Shown here in pieces: positions 1 through 7,388 of a stretch of DNA of 64,000 bases. Each line of letters starts with the position of its first letter. The first letter of the stretch is position 1. Under the pieces are notes generated by a model. That model was given only the letters and a program-made list of their open reading frames with translations. It was not told where the DNA came from and made no database searches. The DNA is taken from the NCBI RefSeq assembly GCF_003121405.1, contig NZ_QBUY01000001.1, positions 186,001 to 250,000 on the forward strand, read 5' to 3'. Both the position numbers and the translations under genes were made by a program. The stretch comes from Paraburkholderia sp. C35. GTDB taxonomy: Bacteria; Pseudomonadota; Gammaproteobacteria; Burkholderiales; Burkholderiaceae.

Positions 1-144
1 CGGATTTGCCTGGCTCACTCGCGGTTTCAACTCTGGGCGGGGTCGAATTGCGTCGTCGCATCAGGACAAACAGTCGGGTTTCGGAGTAATGCAACCAAAC
101 CGACGGCCCGGTTCCTTTCTCGCGGAACGGCGGGTTGTGGCAGA

Positions 145-465
145 TCATCGAGCTTCTTTGCCAAGGTTTCGGCCAAGTTCGGCAATCTGATTTTGAAGTG
201 CAGCCAGGAAGACGTTCACCCGGTTGGGAACATAGCGTCGACTCGGCATGACGGCCCATACGGACAGATCCTCCATCGCCGCGTCCTGCAATTCGATCTC
301 CACAAGCGATTGATCGGCCAACTGCCTGAATACATCCCAGTAGGTCAACTGGGCCAGCCTCAGACCTTGCACGGCCGCCGTGCGTGCCGCTTCGACACTG
401 GTCGTGGTGACGCAGGCGTCCACACGTTTGCGTATCAAGGCACCGTCGACGATGAGCGGCCATTG
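145..465 (-). pseudogene. LysR-type regulator remnant, C-terminal part only
   Basis: The minus-strand translation from about 465 down to the stop at 145 reads as the last hundred or so residues of a LysR-type effector-binding domain: WPLIVDG, then DACVTTTS, a stretch like the usual xxGLGIAxLP segment (VQGLRLAQLTYWDV), and a C-terminus with VWAVMPSRRYVPNRVNVFLA. The DNA-binding N-terminus is absent. Upstream of residue WPL the frame has no LysR similarity and instead lies opposite an old-yellow-enzyme fragment. It therefore appears to be a truncated regulator, not expressed as a functional factor. I am confident about the family and less so about the exact break near 465-481. Confidence 0.7.
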
Positions 466-480
466 CTTCACCGCATTCAA

Positions 481-606
481 TCTGATCCGACGCAGACCAT
501 GTTCGACTACTACCGGCGCTTTGCCGAAGGCGGCTTCGGGCTGGTGACAACGGAGGGCATCTATACCGACAAGACGTTCTCGCAAGGATACCCACGTGAC
601 GATTAG
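481..606 (+). pseudogene. Old yellow enzyme (NADH:flavin oxidoreductase) fragment
   Basis: The plus-strand frame ending at the stop at 604-606 contains SDPTQTMFDYYRRFAEGG and GLVTTEGIYTDKTFSQGYP. These match the segment near the N-terminus of old-yellow-enzyme family oxidoreductases, where an ALxxYYxRRAxGGxGLIxTE pattern precedes the flavin pocket. About 40 codons remain. The start region and almost all of the TIM barrel are missing, and the frame closes shortly after GYP. It abuts the LysR remnant back to back, as expected if one deletion removed the shared divergent promoter and both 5' ends. Confidence 0.65.
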
Positions 607-900
607 CGCAGACACGCGCGATATCGGCGGTGCGTCACCCCGTGTCGTGCCGCCGGCCACATCAAGTCGTAATGAAATAGTCTTACTAGTTACGGGTATA
701 CATGGATTAGAGGGCGTCACCCCGTTGCACTACCATTTTTTCGGTATCGTCGGCGCACGTTAAGTGGTTGCAAATCGTTCAAGCGCGTCTTCACACCGAA
801 GTCCAACACTGCCGCGCAGTCCCGGTGCCGCCGAACATCCGCACGCGATCGACGCAACGTCGACCCAATCGACCAACGAAGAATGAAACCGGAGGAAGAC
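607..900. other. Non-coding leader before the sugar ABC operon
   Basis: About 295 bases without a convincing gene. Overlapping open frames here lack family similarity. The stretch 660-710 is locally AT-rich and could hold the promoter of the ABC transporter operon. A strong ribosome-binding site (GGAGG at 891-895) sits just before the ATG at 901. Confidence 0.5.
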
Positions 901-2010
901 ATGGCACAGCAACGCGAGGACGACCAGGAACAGGACCGCACAGGCTTGAACACAGTGCGACGAGGGCTGATGCAGGGCGCTGGCCTGGGCGCGGCGCTTT
1001 CGCTGATGGGCGCGCTAGGCGGCGCGGGCGGATTGATCGGCGCCGCGCAGGCCGCCGAGACGGCTTTCCCGGCGCACAAGAAGTGGAAGATCGTCTTCGT
1101 CAATCACGTTACGACCAATCCGTTCTTCGTGCCCACACAATATGGGATTCAGGACGCCTGTTCGCTGCTCGGCATGGATTATCAATGGACGGGCTCCGCG
1201 ACTTCGGACGCCGGCGAAATGGTTCGGGCAGGGAACTCCGCGATTGCCGCCAAAGCCGATGCGATCGCCGTGCCGATCGTCGATCCGGGCGCCTTCGACA
1301 AGCCTATTCAGGCCGCTCTCGATGCGGGCATCCCGGTTTTCGCCTATAACGCCGACGCGCCGCGCGGCAAGAAAAATCCGCGCCTCGCCTACATCGGCCA
1401 GGACCTGTATCTGTCCGGCTATCAGATGGGCGAGCGTATCGTGAGCCTGATCGACAGCGGCATGGTCGCGCTGTTCATCGCGACGCCGGGGCAACTCAAC
1501 ATCCAGCCTCGCCTGGACGGTGCGAGCGACGCCATCAAGAAGTCCGGCAAGAAGATCGACATCCAGACAGTGGCGACGGGTGCAACGGTCAACGAGGAGC
1601 TCTCGAAGATCAAGTCGTTCTATCTGGGCCATCAGGACCTGAAAGGCATGTTCGCCGTCGATGCAGGCAGCACGCAAGGTGTCGCGCAGGTGATGAAGGA
1701 ATCCGGCCTGCCGTCGAAGGGCGTGCACGGCGGCGGCTTCGATCTGCTGCCGACCACGATCCAGCTCATCAAGGATGGCTTCCTCGACTTCACGATCGAC
1801 CAGCAACCGTACGTGCAGGGTTTCTATACGGTGATGGAGGCGTTCGTGTTCCTCGCGTCAGGCGGACTGGTGGGACCAGCCGATATCAACACCGGCCTGA
1901 AATTCGTCACCAAAGAAACCGTCGACCCCTATCTGAATACGTCGACGCGTTATGAAGGCAAGACCACCAAGCCGCAAATCGTTCCGATGTCCGGCGCAAT
2001 CCGATCGTGA
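901..2010 (+). CDS. Sugar ABC transporter substrate-binding protein
   Basis: Periplasmic binding protein of the RbsB/XylF-like class (Peripla_BP_4 fold), 369 residues. It should deliver a sugar or sugar acid to the permease and ATPase encoded immediately downstream. The N-terminus has a twin-arginine-like motif (TVRRGLM, residues 18-24), a glycine/alanine-rich hydrophobic core and a cleavage site AQA/AET near residue 51, so export by Tat is likely. The mature part starts KKWKIVFVNHVTTNPFF and carries ADAIAVPIVDPGAF, the fold's typical hinge-proximal strand. I chose the ATG at 901 over one at 883 because GGAGG at 891-895 lies between them. The stop overlaps the next start (TGATG). The dehydratase genes converge from the far side and suggest a pentonate or related ligand, which is inference. 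Confidence 0.9.
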   Translation: MAQQREDDQEQDRTGLNTVRRGLMQGAGLGAALSLMGALGGAGGLIGAAQAAETAFPAHKKWKIVFVNHVTTNPFFVPTQYGIQDACSLLGMDYQWTGSATSDAGEMVRAGNSAIAAKADAIAVPIVDPGAFDKPIQAALDAGIPVFAYNADAPRGKKNPRLAYIGQDLYLSGYQMGERIVSLIDSGMVALFIATPGQLNIQPRLDGASDAIKKSGKKIDIQTVATGATVNEELSKIKSFYLGHQDLKGMFAVDAGSTQGVAQVMKESGLPSKGVHGGGFDLLPTTIQLIKDGFLDFTIDQQPYVQGFYTVMEAFVFLASGGLVGPADINTGLKFVTKETVDPYLNTSTRYEGKTTKPQIVPMSGAIRS

Positions 2011-3020
2011 TGAATACAGCGAACGAGAGCAGCAAGGTCAAGGCGGCCCGTGCGCCCCGGCGCGCGGGCAGCACATTCGCGTCGCACTGGGCGGCCGAAT
2101 TGCGCATCCTGCTGGTGGCCGTGCTGCTGGCTGCCTATTTCGAATTCGCCAACCACGATTTCCTGCTGACGAACGCAAGCCTCGTCAACCTGTCGCAGTT
2201 CATCGCGCCCGTTGCGATCATTGCGTTCGGCGAAATCATGTTGATGATAGGCGGCGACATCGATCTGTCGGCCGGTATGGTGTTCGCGTTCGCGCCGTTC
2301 ATGATGGTGTTCGCGAATGACGCGGGCGCGCCGATGTGGCTCGCCGTGATCGCGGGGCTCGTCGCCGCGGCGATCATAGGCTTCGTCAATGGCGCCGTGA
2401 CGGTATGGCTGCGGCTGCCCTCCTTCGTCACCACACTCGGTACGCTGTTTCTCATCAACGGCATTACGCTCACGGTTTCGCGCGGCACGCCTGCGCCCAC
2501 GCCAGGATCGCCCGCATTTTCCGCGATCATGGGCGCTTGGGGCTACAGCGAGATCATCTGGACCGTGGCGGTCGCCTTCCTGATGCATGTATTGCTGCGG
2601 CATACCCGCTGGGGCCTGCATACCCAGGCGGCGGGCGCGAATCCGATTGGCGCGAGCGAGGCCGGCATACATGTGAACAGACTGCGTCTCGGCAATTTCA
2701 TCCTCGCCGCGGTGCTCGCGGGTCTGACAGGCATTCTCGAAGCGTTCCGCATTACCTCGATCGATCCGCAGGCGGGTGGCAACCAGATCATGTTCCTTGC
2801 GGTGGCGGCCGCGGTGATCGGCGGCACGCCGCTCACGGGCGGCTCGGGCACGATCGTCGGCGGGCTGATCGGCGCAGCGGTGCTCGGTATTCTCAACGAC
2901 GGCTTTACGCTCATCGGCATCAACGCGTTCACGTTCAACATCATCCTCGGCGCTGCGATTCTGGCGGCGATGATCTTCAACATCCACGTCGGGCGGATTC
3001 GCCGCAAGGCAGGACGCTAA
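2010..3020 (+). CDS. Sugar ABC transporter permease (RbsC-like)
   Basis: Integral membrane subunit of the BPD_transp_2 family, about 336 residues with many hydrophobic segments. Visible family features are GEIMLMIGGDIDLSAG near the N-terminus, VTTLGTLFLINGI in the middle and AAVIGGTPLTGGSGTI before the cytoplasmic coupling region, all typical of RbsC/XylH/FrcC. It would form the translocation channel for the sugar captured by the upstream binding protein. A GTG at 2007 is an alternative start. ATG 2010 gives the common TGATG overlap with the preceding stop. The stop overlaps the ATPase ATG (TAATG), so the three genes are translationally coupled. Confidence 0.93.
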   Translation: MNTANESSKVKAARAPRRAGSTFASHWAAELRILLVAVLLAAYFEFANHDFLLTNASLVNLSQFIAPVAIIAFGEIMLMIGGDIDLSAGMVFAFAPFMMVFANDAGAPMWLAVIAGLVAAAIIGFVNGAVTVWLRLPSFVTTLGTLFLINGITLTVSRGTPAPTPGSPAFSAIMGAWGYSEIIWTVAVAFLMHVLLRHTRWGLHTQAAGANPIGASEAGIHVNRLRLGNFILAAVLAGLTGILEAFRITSIDPQAGGNQIMFLAVAAAVIGGTPLTGGSGTIVGGLIGAAVLGILNDGFTLIGINAFTFNIILGAAILAAMIFNIHVGRIRRKAGR

Positions 3021-3841
3021 TGGACGAACCTCAGACGGCCTTTCCCGGCGCGAGCGCCCCACCCGGCACGACGCGCGATGCCCCGCGCGCCGTGCGCGGC
3101 GAGGGCCTCGTCAAACGTTTCGGCGCGGTGACCGCGCTCGACGGCGTATCGCTCTCGCTCGGCAAGGGCGAAATCCTCGGCATACTCGGCGATAACGGCG
3201 CGGGTAAATCGACACTCGTCAAGATTCTGACGGGCTATCACCAGCAAACGGGCGGCAAGCTCTTTATCGACGGCCAGGAGACGCTGCTGCGCTCCGTCGA
3301 TCATGCGCGGTCGCTCGGCATCGAATGCGTGTATCAGGATCTCGCGCTGGCGAACTCGCTGAGCATTTATCACAACATGTTCCTGAACCGCGAGATCGTG
3401 CGACGCGGACCGTTCAAGCTGCTCGATCACAAGAAGATGCGCGAGCGCGCGGCGCAATGTCTCGACGATATCGGCGTCCACGTGCCTTCGGTGGAATTAC
3501 CCGTCGAACGGCTTTCGGGCGGACAGCGTCAGGCTATCGCCGTCGCACGCGCCGTGCACTCCAATGCGAAGATCCTGCTGCTCGACGAGCCGCTCGCGGC
3601 GATGGGCGCACGCGAGGCGGGTCTCATCATCGATCTGTTGATGCGTCTGAAGGAAAAGGGCGGCCTGTCCATCATCATGATCATGCACAACTACGCGCAG
3701 ACGCTTGATATCGCCGATCGCATCATGTTGATGCAGCGCGGCCGTGTGACGTACGAGCAGAAGAGCGCATTGACTTCCGTGACGGAACTGATGGATATCG
3801 TGCGGCGAGAGTATCGGGCGATGCGTGCCGCGGGTTCGTAA
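3020..3841 (+). CDS. Sugar ABC transporter ATP-binding protein
   Basis: Cytoplasmic ATPase of 273 residues that energises the sugar importer. Walker A is GDNGAGKST (residues 57-65), the Q-loop is at Q106, the signature is LSGGQ (165-169), Walker B is ILLLDEP (185-191) and an H-switch follows in MIMHN. It is a single-ABC-domain protein like FrcA, not the roughly 500-residue tandem RbsA/XylG type, so it should act as a homodimer. The first 25 residues are a low-complexity Pro/Ala/Arg lead with no domain. An open frame extends further upstream to 2336, but that part is out-of-frame permease sequence. ATG 3020 overlaps the permease stop. Confidence 0.93.
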   Translation: MDEPQTAFPGASAPPGTTRDAPRAVRGEGLVKRFGAVTALDGVSLSLGKGEILGILGDNGAGKSTLVKILTGYHQQTGGKLFIDGQETLLRSVDHARSLGIECVYQDLALANSLSIYHNMFLNREIVRRGPFKLLDHKKMRERAAQCLDDIGVHVPSVELPVERLSGGQRQAIAVARAVHSNAKILLLDEPLAAMGAREAGLIIDLLMRLKEKGGLSIIMIMHNYAQTLDIADRIMLMQRGRVTYEQKSALTSVTELMDIVRREYRAMRAAGS

Positions 3842-3916
3842 TGAGACCCTTGGCAACATTCCTGCAATGAGTCTGTTTCGCGCGCTCTCGCCCTTGCCCT
3901 CGCTCGTGCCCAACAA

Positions 3917-5116
3917 TCAGTTCGCCTGAATCAGGCCGCGTTGCGCCAGATTCCGGTACAGCGCGCGCACGCCGAACGTCCAGGGGGTCACCTCTGTGCT
4001 CAACCGGACGGTATTCACGAGCGCACCCAGTTCGCGCGCCGAGATGGTGACCGTGTCGCCGAGATGATGGGTAAAACCACCGCCCGGCGTATCGCGATCC
4101 TTGATTGGCGAAAACATCGTACCGAGGAACAGCATGAAGCCGTCGGGATACTGATGATGACGCCCCCACGTCTGCGACACGAGATCCAGCGGATCGCGGC
4201 TGATCTCGCTCATGTGGCTCACGCCGTCGAGCACGAAATCGTCGTCAGCCCCTTCTACGCGCAGGCTCACACTGGTAGTGCGCACGGTATCGAGACTGAA
4301 CGTGTCGTCAAAGAGGCGGATGAACGGTCCGATCGAGCACGACGCGTTGTTGTCCTTGCATTTGCCGAGCAGCAGCGCCGAGCGGCCTTCGATATCACGC
4401 AGGTTGACGTCGTTACCCAATGTCGCGCCAACGATTTCCCCGCGGCTATTGACGGCGAGCACGATTTCCGGCTCCGGATTGTTCCAGGTCGATGCCGCCA
4501 GCAAACCGATGTCTGCTCCGAGGCCGACAGCCGACATCGGTTGCGACTTCGAGAAAACCTCCGCGTCCGGCCCGATGCCCACTTCCATGTACTGCGACCA
4601 CGCGCCGCGCCGCTCGAGTTCAGCCTTGAGCTTCATCGCCGCTTCGGAGCCTGGCCGGATCTTCGACAGGTCGGTGCCGATCGTCGCGGCGATGGTGGCG
4701 CGCACTTCCTGCGCTTTGGCAGGATCGCCGCCCGCCTGCTCCTCGATGACGCGCTCAATCAGGCTGACAGCGAATGTCACGCCGCATGCCTTGATGGCCT
4801 GCACGTCATTGGGTGCGAGCAGCCGCGGCGCATCCGCCGGGCCAGCGCGCAAGGTGGCTTCGATCAGCGCTTCCACCGAGCCCAGCGATTCGCCTGACAC
4901 AGTGCGCGCGAACGCGATGAGATCCTCACGCTCGAACAGGTCAGCCGTCGTCGGCACGCTTGCTGTGATATCCAGCACCTGGCCGCCTCGCACCAGCACC
5001 ACACACGGTCCTTCGATCTCACCGGCGTGCGTGCTGAACTTACGCCACACGCGGCCGACGAGCAGCGCCTGCTGGAGATCGTTCGGAAGGAAATTGTCAG
5101 AGGGAATGGCAGTCAT
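3917..5116 (-). CDS. xylX: XylX-like 2-keto-3-deoxy sugar-acid dehydratase (FAH family)
   Basis: Fumarylacetoacetate-hydrolase-fold protein of 399 residues. The sequence follows the Caulobacter XylX type closely as I recall it: CGVTFAVSLIERVIEE, WSQYMEVGIGPDAEVF, NNPEPEIVL (metal ligands E215 and E217), GNDVNLRDIEGRSALLL, KDNNASCSIGPF and QYPDGFMLFLGTMF. In the Weimberg pathway this enzyme converts 2-keto-3-deoxy-pentonate to alpha-ketoglutarate semialdehyde. The substrate here (xylonate, arabinonate or another acid) cannot be read from the sequence. The ATG at 5116 is preceded by an AGGAGA ribosome-binding site. It lies 23 bases downstream of the dehydratase gene, forming a two-gene operon. 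The semialdehyde dehydrogenase needed to finish the route is not in the window. Confidence 0.85.
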   Translation of the reverse strand: MTAIPSDNFLPNDLQQALLVGRVWRKFSTHAGEIEGPCVVLVRGGQVLDITASVPTTADLFEREDLIAFARTVSGESLGSVEALIEATLRAGPADAPRLLAPNDVQAIKACGVTFAVSLIERVIEEQAGGDPAKAQEVRATIAATIGTDLSKIRPGSEAAMKLKAELERRGAWSQYMEVGIGPDAEVFSKSQPMSAVGLGADIGLLAASTWNNPEPEIVLAVNSRGEIVGATLGNDVNLRDIEGRSALLLGKCKDNNASCSIGPFIRLFDDTFSLDTVRTTSVSLRVEGADDDFVLDGVSHMSEISRDPLDLVSQTWGRHHQYPDGFMLFLGTMFSPIKDRDTPGGGFTHHLGDTVTISARELGALVNTVRLSTEVTPWTFGVRALYRNLAQRGLIQAN

Positions 5117-5139
5117 TGGTTGTCTCCTGATCGGGCCGG

Positions 5140-6924
5140 TTAGTGGGAATGGCGCGGATTGCCGCGCTCCTCGATGACTTTCAGATAAAGCGTAGCAGGC
5201 TCGAGGCAACCGCCCGTCGAGAGTTGTCCAACTGTCTTGCGATAAAGCTCCTGCCACGGCGTCTGTGCCTCGGGAATCGTGAAGCTTACGCTTTCACGCC
5301 GACGCGCCAGTTCCTGTTCATCCACCAGCACGTTGACCTTGCGGGCATTCAGATCGACACGAATCCGGTCGCCCGTTTGCAGCAGCGCGAGGCCGCCGCC
5401 AACGGCTGCTTCCGGCGACATGTTCAAAATCGACGGACTCGCGGACGTGCCGCTCTGGCGTCCGTCCCCAAGCGTCGGCAGCGAGGTGATGCCCTGACGC
5501 ACCAGTTCTGCCGGCGGCGCCATGTTGACGACTTCCGCGCTGCCGGGGTATCCGACCGTGCCGGCGCCGCGAATCACCAGAATGCAATGCTGGTCGATGT
5601 TGAGCGCCGGATCGTTGATGCGCGCGTGGTAATCCTCCGGGCCATCGAACACGATAGCGCGCGCCTCGAAGGTATTCTCTGCGCCCGGCTCACTCAGATA
5701 CGTCTGGCGGAACGCGTCACCCACCACCGACATCTTCATGATGGCGCTGTCGAAGAAATTGCCCGACAGCACAATGAATCCCGCCCCGTGTTTGAGCGGC
5801 TCAGCGGTCGTCCTGATCACCTCGCGATCAGGCTCGGCCGTGCTGTCCGCAATCTCACCCATGGTCCGCCCCGACACCGTCAGACAGTCACGATGCACCA
5901 TTGCTGCCTTGTCGAGTTCACGCATCACGCCTGGCACGCCGCCAGCGCGGTGGAAGCTCTCGCCAAGATACTCGCCCGCAGGCATGCAGTTGACGATAAG
6001 CGGCACCTGCTCGCCTACCCGTTGCCAGTCATCGAGGCTCAACTCGACGCCGATGTGCCGCGCAATCGCAATCAGATGCGGCGGACAGTTGCTCGATGCA
6101 CCCAATGCAGAGGCCACCACGATGGCGTTCTCGAACGCCTCTTTGGTCATGATGTGCGACGGCCGCACGTCGTCGCGCACGAGGTCCACGATGCGCTTGC
6201 CTGTCGCGTACGCCATCTGGCCGCGCTCACGGTACGCCGCGGGGATGCTCGCACAGCCCGGCAGGGACATCCCGAGTGCTTCCGCAAGGCTGTTCATCGA
6301 CAGCGCCGTGCCCATCGTATTGCAGTGACCGATGGACGGCGACGAGGCCGTGGTCAGCTCCATGAATCCCTCGTAATCAATCTCGCCCGTCGCCAGCAGA
6401 TTACGCGCATGCCAGATGACCGTGCCCGAGCCGACGCGCTTGCCCTGATGCCAGCCGTCGAGCATCGGGCCGCCAGAAAGAACAATGGCGGGCAGATCGA
6501 CTGTCGCGGCTGCCATCAGGCAAGCGGGCGTGGTCTTGTCACAACCGGTGGTGAGCACCACGCCGTCGAGCGGAAAACCATGCAGGATTTCGACAAGGCC
6601 GAGATACGCAAGATTGCGATCGAGTGCAGCCGTGGGACGGCGGCTCTGCTCGGCCAGCGGATGCACGGGAAATTCCATCGGAATGCCGCCCGCGTCGCGA
6701 ATGCCCGCCTTCGTGCGTTCGGCCAGTTCGATGTGATGCCGATTGCACGGCGCGAGATCGCTGCCCGTCTGCGCAATGCCGATGATCGGGCGCCCCGACT
6801 GCAGTTCTTCACGCGTGAGCCCATAGTTCATGAAACGCTCGACATAGAGCGCGGTCATGTCTGCGTGCGATGGGTCGTCGAACCATTCCTGACTGCGCAG
6901 GCGGCGTGCATTGGATGGGGTCAT
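5140..6924 (-). CDS. xylD: IlvD/Edd-family sugar-acid dehydratase (XylD-like)
   Basis: Iron-sulfur dehydratase of 594 residues, the usual length for pentonate/xylonate dehydratases. The three family cysteines are visible in LAPCNRHH (C60), TTGCDKTTPA (C128) and IGHCNTMGTA (C201). The C-terminal half has GTVGYPGSAEVVNM and GTSASPSILNMSPEAA. It should dehydrate a sugar acid to its 2-keto-3-deoxy derivative, which the downstream XylX-like enzyme would dehydrate again. The frame is open to 7074. I prefer ATG 6924 because an AGGAG site sits just upstream and the protein then matches family length. Three LacI/GntR-type operator copies precede it in the intergenic region shared with the divergent MFS gene. 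Confidence 0.9.
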   Translation of the reverse strand: MTPSNARRLRSQEWFDDPSHADMTALYVERFMNYGLTREELQSGRPIIGIAQTGSDLAPCNRHHIELAERTKAGIRDAGGIPMEFPVHPLAEQSRRPTAALDRNLAYLGLVEILHGFPLDGVVLTTGCDKTTPACLMAAATVDLPAIVLSGGPMLDGWHQGKRVGSGTVIWHARNLLATGEIDYEGFMELTTASSPSIGHCNTMGTALSMNSLAEALGMSLPGCASIPAAYRERGQMAYATGKRIVDLVRDDVRPSHIMTKEAFENAIVVASALGASSNCPPHLIAIARHIGVELSLDDWQRVGEQVPLIVNCMPAGEYLGESFHRAGGVPGVMRELDKAAMVHRDCLTVSGRTMGEIADSTAEPDREVIRTTAEPLKHGAGFIVLSGNFFDSAIMKMSVVGDAFRQTYLSEPGAENTFEARAIVFDGPEDYHARINDPALNIDQHCILVIRGAGTVGYPGSAEVVNMAPPAELVRQGITSLPTLGDGRQSGTSASPSILNMSPEAAVGGGLALLQTGDRIRVDLNARKVNVLVDEQELARRRESVSFTIPEAQTPWQELYRKTVGQLSTGGCLEPATLYLKVIEERGNPRHSH

Positions 6925-7043
6925 GCTGTACTCCTGTTTCATGGCCCGTCGAAAGATCAACGGGCGCAATTCGTCTCTTGTGCAGATATCGGGTGCCGGC
7001 TCGGCGTGCATCCGGCCAACCGCGCAAAGGCTTATCCGCGCAT

Positions 7044-7057
7044 TGTTATCGGTAACA
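7044..7057 (+). promoter_or_regulatory. LacI/GntR-type operator, copy 1
   Basis: TGTTATCGGTAACA, an almost perfect palindrome of the type bound by LacI-family regulators such as enterobacterial GntR. It lies 120 bases upstream of the dehydratase ATG, so repression of the minus-strand operon is plausible. Confidence 0.7.
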
Positions 7058-7206
7058 TCCATTGATGGTATCACGCGCGAACGCAGCGCGCACTTCGGAA
7101 GATACAGACGAAGCTACGCGCTTTCGCGCGCCACGACAGTATAGGCTGCGAGAAGCAGCTCACCGATTCCCCTGGCTTGCCTCTTCCGGGTACAACGTGC
7201 TAATTT

Positions 7207-7220
7207 CGTTACCGATAACA
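7207..7220 (-). promoter_or_regulatory. LacI/GntR-type operator, copy 2
   Basis: CGTTACCGATAACA on the plus strand, the complement of copy 1 with one changed end base. It starts 44 bases before copy 3, about four helical turns, a spacing that allows cooperative binding on one DNA face. Confidence 0.7.
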
Positions 7221-7250
7221 TCTGAAACGACGGAAAGCTACGCTCCGATT

Positions 7251-7264
7251 TGTTATCGGTAACA
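7251..7264 (+). promoter_or_regulatory. LacI/GntR-type operator, copy 3
   Basis: TGTTATCGGTAACA, identical to copy 1 in sequence and orientation. It lies 125 bases upstream of the MFS start at 7389, so it probably overlaps or flanks the MFS promoter. Confidence 0.72.
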
Positions 7265-7388
7265 TAATCCAGCCTGATTGTTCTTTTGCGATGAACAGAT
7301 TGACGCTTGCTCACGCGCCACGCGGGGAATTCGCACGAACAATTTGCACCGTCGTAGCGCTCAAGAAATGAAAAACGGAGACATTCCA

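Larger units (their letters stand above)
6925..7388. promoter_or_regulatory. Divergent promoter region with three operator copies
   Basis: A 464-base intergenic stretch between the minus-strand dehydratase operon and the plus-strand MFS gene. It holds three copies of a 14-base near-palindrome, TGTTATCGGTAACA or its complement. No gene is supported inside it. The arrangement suggests coordinated control of uptake and degradation by one repressor. Confidence 0.75.

Noticed and set aside
2336..3019. N-terminal extension of the ATPase frame
   Set aside because: This part is permease sequence read in another frame. The ATPase similarity starts after ATG 3020.
1950..3062. A 370-codon minus-strand frame opposite the permease
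   Set aside because: A charge-rich shadow of the permease gene with no family features.
5143..7065. A 640-codon open frame on the plus strand
   Set aside because: It lies antisense to the XylD-like gene, has Arg/His-rich composition typical of high-GC shadow frames and no domain. The minus-strand gene is certain.
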